Source: Lentzea sp. NBRC 102530 (GTDB lineage: Bacteria > Actinomycetota > Actinomycetes > Mycobacteriales > Pseudonocardiaceae). Taken from it: 64,000 bases of DNA. Where the stretch lies: the NCBI RefSeq assembly GCF_030269365.1, contig NZ_BSTF01000004.1, forward strand, positions 527,535 through 591,534, in the 5' to 3' direction. The notes under the pieces were generated by a model. It did no database searches. It saw nothing but the letters and a program-made list of their open reading frames with translations, and was not told the DNA's origin. Below, piece by piece: positions 59,786 to 64,000 of this stretch (position 1 is the first letter of the stretch; each line of letters opens with the position of its first letter). Made by a program: the position numbers and the translations under genes.

Positions 59786-60520
59786 ATGACACTGCCCGCG
59801 CTGCCCGAGGAGACGTTCAGACGGGTGCTCTGCGTCGTCGCGCACCCCGACGACATGGAGTACGGCACGTCCGCGGCCGTCGCCCGCTGGACCGCCCGCG
59901 ACATCGAGGTCGGCTACCTCCTGCTCACCGCGGGCGAGGCCGGGATGCCGAACCCTCCGGAGGAGACCGCCCGGCTGCGCGCCGCCGAGCAGCAGGCCGC
60001 CTGCGCCGTCGTCGGTGTGGAGCGGCTGACGATCCTCGGCCACCCGGACGGCCACCTCGTCTACGGCCTGGACCTGCGCCGGGACATCTGCCGCGAGATC
60101 CGCCGGTTCCAGCCGGACGTGGTGTTCGGCAGTTCGTTCGCGGTCGAGACGCCGTGGGGCTTCGACCAGGCCGACCACCGCGCCGCCGGCCTCGCGACCC
60201 TCGACGCGATCCGCGACGCGGGCAACCGGTGGATCTTCCCCGAGCAGGTGGACGAAGGCCTCGAACCGCATTCGCCGCGCTGGTACCTGGTTCCCGGATT
60301 GGGGGACGAGGCGACGCACGGCGTTGACGTGACGGGGGAGCCGTTGCGACGAGGCGTGGCCTCTCTCGAGGCGCACGCCGCCTATCTGGCCGCGCTTCCC
60401 GGCCATCCCGCCCCCGCGGACTTCATCCCGAAGTTCACCGCGATGGGCGGCCAGGCCATGGGCGTCGAGCACGCCGTGCTCTTCCGCGCCCACGACCTGG
60501 AGGCACCACCGGCCATCTGA
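59786..60520 (+). CDS. PIG-L/LmbE-family deacetylase
   Basis: A 244-residue zinc-dependent N-deacetylase. The metal motif is VVAHPDDMEYG with H and D near residue 20, and the third ligand is in DQADHRAAG (His). The family includes MshB and Mca of mycothiol metabolism and sugar deacetylases, and this member cannot be placed. The ATG at 59786 overlaps the stop of a three-codon frame (ATG GCG GGA TGA, 59778-59789) whose ATG has an ideal AAAGGAGG. Translation may therefore be coupled, or the true start may be unusual. Confidence 0.88.
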   Translation: MTLPALPEETFRRVLCVVAHPDDMEYGTSAAVARWTARDIEVGYLLLTAGEAGMPNPPEETARLRAAEQQAACAVVGVERLTILGHPDGHLVYGLDLRRDICREIRRFQPDVVFGSSFAVETPWGFDQADHRAAGLATLDAIRDAGNRWIFPEQVDEGLEPHSPRWYLVPGLGDEATHGVDVTGEPLRRGVASLEAHAAYLAALPGHPAPADFIPKFTAMGGQAMGVEHAVLFRAHDLEAPPAI

Positions 60521-60523
60521 CAC

Positions 60524-60742
60524 CTATTCGTCCGGGTCTTCTTCCGCCGGCTTCTTGGGAGGCCGGCCCCGGCGAGGCATCTTCTTCGCCTCGCCGGGCA
60601 GCCGGCCCGCGTCCGCCAGCGCACGTCGCAGCAGGAACTCGATCTGCGCGTTGGTGCTGCGCAGCTCGTCGTTCGCCCACCTGCTCAACGCGTCGTGCAC
60701 CGCCGGATCAAGCCTGAGCAGGACGCTCTTGCGATCCGCCAT
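60524..60742 (-). CDS. Ribbon-helix-helix protein
   Basis: A 72-residue protein. Residues 3-45 are an Arc/MetJ-type ribbon-helix-helix (SVLLRLDPAVHDALSRWAND, then STNAQIEFLLRRAL). The rest is a basic Pro-rich tail (PRRGRPPKKPAEE). Its ATG shares one base with the stop of the SPFH gene (TGATG). It is probably the DNA-binding regulator of this pair and may bind the palindrome at 61702-61715. HicB-like annotations of such proteins exist, but no toxin is present. Confidence 0.85.
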   Translation of the reverse strand: MADRKSVLLRLDPAVHDALSRWANDELRSTNAQIEFLLRRALADAGRLPGEAKKMPRRGRPPKKPAEEDPDE

Positions 60743-61674
60743 CAGGTGTAGAGCGACCCGGTGTTCACCACGGGCTGAGTGGAACGGTCACCGCACAGGA
60801 CGACGAGCAGGTTCGAGACCATCGCCGCCTTGCGCTCCTCGTCGAGCTCGACGACGTCGTGGTCGGCCAGGCGCTCCAGCGCGAGCTCGACCATGCCGAC
60901 GGCGCCCTCGACGATCCGGGTCCGCGCCGCCACGACCGCACCGGCCTGCTGCCGCTGCAACATGGCGTGGGCGATCTCCGGTGCGTACGCGAGGTGCGTG
61001 AGCCGCGACTCGATCACCTTCACGCCCGCGGACTGCACCCGTGCCGCGATCTCGATCGCCAGCGTCTCGGTGATCTCGTCCGCGTTCTCCCGCAACGAGA
61101 GACCCGTCTCGTCGTGGTTGTCGTACGGGTAGCTGTTCGCGATGTGCCGCACGGCCGTCTCCGTCTGGATGCCCACGAACCGCACGAAGTCGTCGACCTC
61201 GAACCGTGCGCGCGCAGTGTCCTCGACCTGCCACACGACCACGGCCGCGATCTCGATCGGGTTGCCGTCCGCGTCGTTGACCTTGAGCGTCGCCGTCTCG
61301 TGGTTGCGGATCCGGACCGAGATCTTCTCCCGCGTGGTGAGCGGGTTCGCCCACCGCAGCCCGTCCGTGCGCGCCGTGCCGACGTAACGGCCGAGGAACT
61401 GCAGCACCCGCACCTCGCCGGGCGCGACCGTGAAGAGTCCCTTCCAGATCACCGCCGACGCCAGGAACAGCAGGACGCCGGTGAGCAGCAGCCCGGCCGC
61501 CGGTTCGCCGTCGGCAGCATCGGTCGCCTTGATGCCCTCGATGACCGTCCACACGCCCACAGCGAGCACCGCCAACCCAGCGAAGAACATGGGGAGACCG
61601 GGCAGTTCGCGCGCTTGCTTCTCGCGGACGACTGGCGCCGGCATCTGGACCGTCGTTTCGATGGATGCACTCAT
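60742..61674 (-). CDS. SPFH-domain (stomatin/prohibitin-like) membrane protein
   Basis: A 310-residue membrane scaffold protein. Two hydrophobic helices ([19 protein letters not shown] and [19 protein letters not shown], residues about 30-75) anchor it. The SPFH domain follows ([18 protein letters not shown] to [18 protein letters not shown]), with a helical assembly segment ([16 protein letters not shown]). The ATG at 61672-61674 gives the normal N-terminus. It is co-transcribed with the ribbon-helix-helix gene, a common actinobacterial pairing. Function in membrane microdomains is inferred from the family. Confidence 0.9.
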   Translation of the reverse strand: MSASIETTVQMPAPVVREKQARELPGLPMFFAGLAVLAVGVWTVIEGIKATDAADGEPAAGLLLTGVLLFLASAVIWKGLFTVAPGEVRVLQFLGRYVGTARTDGLRWANPLTTREKISVRIRNHETATLKVNDADGNPIEIAAVVVWQVEDTARARFEVDDFVRFVGIQTETAVRHIANSYPYDNHDETGLSLRENADEITETLAIEIAARVQSAGVKVIESRLTHLAYAPEIAHAMLQRQQAGAVVAARTRIVEGAVGMVELALERLADHDVVELDEERKAAMVSNLLVVLCGDRSTQPVVNTGSLYT

Positions 61675-61701
61675 CCAGGACCCCCTAGCGAAGTAGTAGC
61701 T

Positions 61702-61715
61702 AAGTGATATCACTT
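61702..61715. promoter_or_regulatory. Perfect 14-bp palindrome between SPFH and NUDIX genes
   Basis: AAGTGATATCACTT is an AT-rich perfect palindrome in GC-rich surroundings, 28 bases from the SPFH start and 33 bases from the NUDIX start. It is the best candidate operator for the ribbon-helix-helix protein. Confidence 0.7.
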
Positions 61716-61734
61716 TTTCGCGGTGATTGCAAGT

Positions 61735-61740
61735 TACGCT
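61735..61740 (+). promoter_or_regulatory. -10 element of the NUDIX gene
   Basis: TACGCT lies seven bases before the ATG. The palindrome at 61702-61715 lies over the expected -35 position (about 61712-61717). Confidence 0.5.
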
Positions 61741-61747
61741 GCGTCGC

Positions 61748-62182
61748 ATGAGGGCGAAGAAGCAGCGTGTGGCCGCTTACGGGGTGTGCATCAACGAGCG
61801 CGACGAGATCCTGCTGGCGCGCTGGCTTGGCCCAAAGGGCAAACGTTGGATCCTCCCCGGCGGCGGCATCGACCACGGCGAGCACCCGTACGACGGCGTC
61901 ATCCGGGAGTTCGAGGAGGAGACCGGCCACGCCGTCGAGGTGGTCCGCCTGATCGGCATCGACTCCGAGCTCCGCGAGGAGTCGGACCGCGACTACCACG
62001 CACTTCGAATCATGTACGAGGTGCGGATCGTGGGTGGCGAGCTGCGCAGCGAGGTGGGCGGCACGACCGACCTCGCGCAGTGGCACCCACTGGCAGACAT
62101 CGGACAACTGGACCGGGTGCCGTCGCTCGATACGGCCCTTGGTCTGTACCGAACTGCCCCACCCGCCGGAATCTTGCGCTAG
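61748..62182 (+). CDS. NUDIX hydrolase
   Basis: A 144-residue Mg-dependent pyrophosphohydrolase. The NUDIX box is complete: GGGIDHGEHPYDGVIREFEE then ETG, starting near residue 39. Upstream strands read AAYGVCINERDEILLARW. The ATG at 61748 is supported by the -10 hexamer. In-frame upstream codons overlap the promoter. The substrate (nucleotide, NAD-type or other) cannot be told. The shared control region suggests joint regulation with the SPFH pair. Confidence 0.92.
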   Translation: MRAKKQRVAAYGVCINERDEILLARWLGPKGKRWILPGGGIDHGEHPYDGVIREFEEETGHAVEVVRLIGIDSELREESDRDYHALRIMYEVRIVGGELRSEVGGTTDLAQWHPLADIGQLDRVPSLDTALGLYRTAPPAGILR

Positions 62183-62225
62183 CTTGGACCTACCGCCGCC
62201 GACGACCCAACACCGGAGTTGGCGA

Positions 62226-63566
62226 ATGATCCGATCACTGGCCGCAGTCGGCGCGGCCGCCCTGCTGTCGTCCTTCGTTCACGTGCCTGCTTTCGCTGCC
62301 GTCGTCGGCGTCTCGAGCGTGTCCTCCCTGCAGGCCGCGATCGACACCGCACGACCTGGGCAGCGCATCGTGCTGGCCGAGGGCGTGCACACCGCCGAAC
62401 GACCCGTCAAGATCACCAAGTCGGGCATCACCGTGGCCGCCGCGAACGTCGGCCGCACGGTGTTCACCCGGGGCGGCCTCGAACTCGGGGCCGTTCGAGA
62501 CGTGACGATCGAGGGCTTCGTCTTCGACGGAACCAGCTCGATGACGGTCCCGGTCGAAGCGCAGGCCACGCGCATCACCCGCAACACCTACAACGGCAAC
62601 AAGGACGGCGCCTCGCTCACCGTGAGCGCGAACGACGTCGAGGTCGACCACAACACGTTCTCGAACCGCAGCAGCGAGGGCGTGTACCTGCAGATCACCG
62701 GTCCGGGCAGTGAGATCGCCCAACGGACGCACGTGCACCACAACTACTTCTACAACCACAGCTTCTCCGGCGCGAACGGCGGCGAGTCGATCCGGCTCGG
62801 CTACAGCCACAAGCAGTCGAAGTCGGCGTACGCGATCATCGAGTACAACCTGTTCGAGAAGGCCAACGGCGATCCCGAGGCCATCTCCGTGAAGTCCTCG
62901 GACAACACGATCCGCTTCAACACGATCCGCGACAGCAAGGGCTACATCGTCCTGCGGCACGGCAACCGCACCACGGTCGAGGGCAACCTGCTGTTCGGCA
63001 GTGGCATCCGGTTCCACGGGAACGACCACAAGGTGTTCAACAACTACGTGCAGAACACCGGGGACAGGGCGATCGTGTTCGGCAAGGGCTCGGAGACGGA
63101 CAGCGGTCCGACGTCCACCTCGCACGACCGGCCCGACCGCGTGACGGTCGCGTTCAACACCCTGGTCGGCACGGGCGCGGTGGTCGACAGCGACACGGGC
63201 ACTTACGCACCCAAGGACTGCGTGCTCGCGAACAACATCATTCAGGGGTCGTCGTCGAAGCTCGTCGACATGATGAGCGGCTCGACGGTCAAGTACGAGG
63301 GCAACATCGTGTGGGGCGGCACCGCCGGCATGCCGAACGGCTACAGGACGGTGGACCCGAAGCTCGTCCGCGACTCGAACGGTCTGCTGCGTCTCGCGTC
63401 CGGAAGCCCCGCGATCGACACGTCGGTGGGCTCCTACTCCTATGTGACGCGTGACTTCGACCTTCAGGCGCGCTCCGGCACGCGTGATGTCGGTGCGGAT
63501 GAGTACAACTCGTCGGCGGTGCGGAAGCCGTTGACGAAGGCCGATGTCGGGGTCTCCGCACCCTGA
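62226..63566 (+). CDS. Secreted PL6-type polysaccharide lyase (alginate lyase / chondroitinase B-like)
   Basis: A 446-residue exported beta-helix protein. A Sec signal peptide (MIRSLAAVGAAALLSSF, cleavage near residue 24) precedes many short parallel-helix repeats with Asn ladders (ITRNTYNGN, VDHNTFSN, VHHNYFYNH). The PL6 catalytic area is visible: ESIRLGYS, then EAISVKSSDNTIRFN with Lys and YIVLRHGNRTTVEGN with Arg, the base and acid of chondroitinase B-type lyases. GGAG precedes the ATG by eight bases. The natural substrate, probably a uronate polymer, is inferred. Confidence 0.87.
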   Translation: MIRSLAAVGAAALLSSFVHVPAFAAVVGVSSVSSLQAAIDTARPGQRIVLAEGVHTAERPVKITKSGITVAAANVGRTVFTRGGLELGAVRDVTIEGFVFDGTSSMTVPVEAQATRITRNTYNGNKDGASLTVSANDVEVDHNTFSNRSSEGVYLQITGPGSEIAQRTHVHHNYFYNHSFSGANGGESIRLGYSHKQSKSAYAIIEYNLFEKANGDPEAISVKSSDNTIRFNTIRDSKGYIVLRHGNRTTVEGNLLFGSGIRFHGNDHKVFNNYVQNTGDRAIVFGKGSETDSGPTSTSHDRPDRVTVAFNTLVGTGAVVDSDTGTYAPKDCVLANNIIQGSSSKLVDMMSGSTVKYEGNIVWGGTAGMPNGYRTVDPKLVRDSNGLLRLASGSPAIDTSVGSYSYVTRDFDLQARSGTRDVGADEYNSSAVRKPLTKADVGVSAP

Positions 63567-63628
63567 CGAACGCCGGCGGACGCATTTGTCCTGGTAGCCG
63601 CCTCGTGGCGGTTACCGGGACCCCCCGA

Positions 63629-63658
63629 TTTGGAGATCGAAACAGGCCCGTGTAATGT
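63629..63658 (+). promoter_or_regulatory. rRNA operon promoter P1 (predicted)
   Basis: TTTGGA (63629-63634) and TAATGT (63653-63658) are separated by 18 bases, about 300 bases before 16S rRNA. Confidence 0.45.
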
Positions 63659-63749
63659 TCTCCATGTCAGAGCGAAGCGGGCCGGGAAATACAGACCGGA
63701 ACGGGCCTGGCCAAAAAACCGGAAGAGAAAGAGCCTCCGAGAGGCCGAT

Positions 63750-63779
63750 TTGACACCGGACAGCGAGACCAAATAAGCT
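63750..63779 (+). promoter_or_regulatory. rRNA operon promoter P2
   Basis: A near-consensus pair, TTGACA (63750-63755) and TAAGCT (63774-63779), with an 18-base spacer, about 185 bases before 16S rRNA. Confidence 0.75.
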
Positions 63780-63836
63780 TCAAACACAGCCCCGAGAGAA
63801 AGCCTCCGGAAACGGAGACTGGAACCGGTGAGCGCG

Positions 63837-63860
63837 TGTTCTTTGAGAACTCAACAGCGT
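63837..63860 (+). promoter_or_regulatory. rRNA leader antitermination-type box
   Basis: TGTTTTCTTTGAGAACTCAA is close to the conserved leader block (TTCTTTGAAAACTCAA type) found before 16S rRNA in actinobacteria, next to boxA antitermination signals. Confidence 0.65.
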
Positions 63861-63884
63861 GCCGAAACACAGTCAGTAATATGA

Positions 63885-63907
63885 ATACCCCTCGTCGGGG
63901 TATTCCT
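63885..63907 (+). other. Hairpin in the 16S rRNA leader
   Basis: GAATACCCC and GGGGTATTC form a perfect 9-bp stem with a 5-base loop, 58 bases before 16S rRNA. It is probably part of the processing or leader structure. Confidence 0.6.
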
Positions 63908-63964
63908 TTGAGAGTAATACCAGATTGCCAGACATATTCCGTCTGGAGCGATCAAACACAATCC

Positions 63965-64000
63965 TTATTGGAGAGTTTGATCCTGGCTCAGGACGAACGC
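63965..64000 (+). rRNA. rrs: 16S ribosomal RNA, 5' end only
   Basis: AGAGTTTGATCCTGGCTCAG (63972-63991) is the universal 5' 16S sequence, followed by GACGAACGC. The mature end is placed seven bases upstream by analogy with E. coli numbering. The gene continues past the window. Confidence 0.95.

Noticed and set aside
60524..61674. Toxin-antitoxin pair
   Set aside because: The ribbon-helix-helix protein resembles an antitoxin, but its partner is an SPFH membrane protein, not a toxin.

Overview
The window is chromosomal DNA of a high-GC actinobacterium, most likely of the Pseudonocardiales (genus not determinable from the sequence). Supporting signs are the strong G/C third-position bias, frequent GTG and TTG starts, DUF3558 and PPE/EspG-like type VII secretion proteins, and a gene order close to that of Mycobacterium. 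The order valS-folC-DUF4233 ... ndk ... rne-rplU-rpmA-obgE-proB ... proA ... nadD-rsfS-gpgP-octT-degV-comEA-comEC-holA-rpsT follows the M. tuberculosis Rv2448c to Rv2412 block, with several insertions.

Region 1 (1-4.7 kb) holds a truncated membrane-anchored gene, valS, folC and a DUF4233 membrane protein. Region 2 (4.9-19.4 kb) is an accessory block separating DUF4233 from ndk. It carries an orphan type VII secretion cassette (helical small protein, DUF3558 lipoprotein, PPE-like Gly-rich protein, EspG-like chaperone), a small secreted Cys protein, a PhoD phosphatase, an unrecognised 414-residue protein, a 1,799-residue two-domain amylopullulanase with maltose-type operators, a MarR/MFS efflux pair and a five-helix membrane protein.

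Region 3 (19.4-35.3 kb) is core: ndk, a GNAT enzyme, a three-gene ABC-2 exporter, the radical SAM protein TIGR03960, an inserted subtilase/PhzF pair on the other strand, the TIGR03936 partner, rne, rplU, rpmA, obgE and proB. Region 4 (35.3-43.2 kb) is accessory: an MHS-type transporter with a hydrolase, a VOC protein, an AraC regulator facing a DUF1772 protein, a frameshifted cytochrome P450, a protein with a triplicated CxCxxC module, and a RecQ helicase with a phosphoribosyltransferase-like tail.

Region 5 (43.4-57.2 kb) holds proA, a second, intact P450, nadD, a cold-shock protein, rsfS, gpgP, octT, degV, comEA, comEC, thrC, holA, a membrane-associated methyltransferase and rpsT. nadD to rsfS mark NAD synthesis and ribosome silencing. 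gpgP and octT mark the glucosylglycerate / methylglucose lipopolysaccharide pathway. Region 6 (57.3-64 kb) holds a secreted GH3 beta-glucosidase, a PIG-L deacetylase, an SPFH/ribbon-helix-helix pair divergent from a NUDIX hydrolase across a perfect palindrome, a secreted PL6-type polysaccharide lyase, and the promoters, leader and first bases of a 16S rRNA gene.

A recurrent regulatory feature is a TAnnnT hexamer 6-8 bases upstream of an ATG/GTG start, seen at 13 genes, which indicates extensive leaderless transcription. No tRNA gene, CRISPR array, prophage or insertion sequence was seen.
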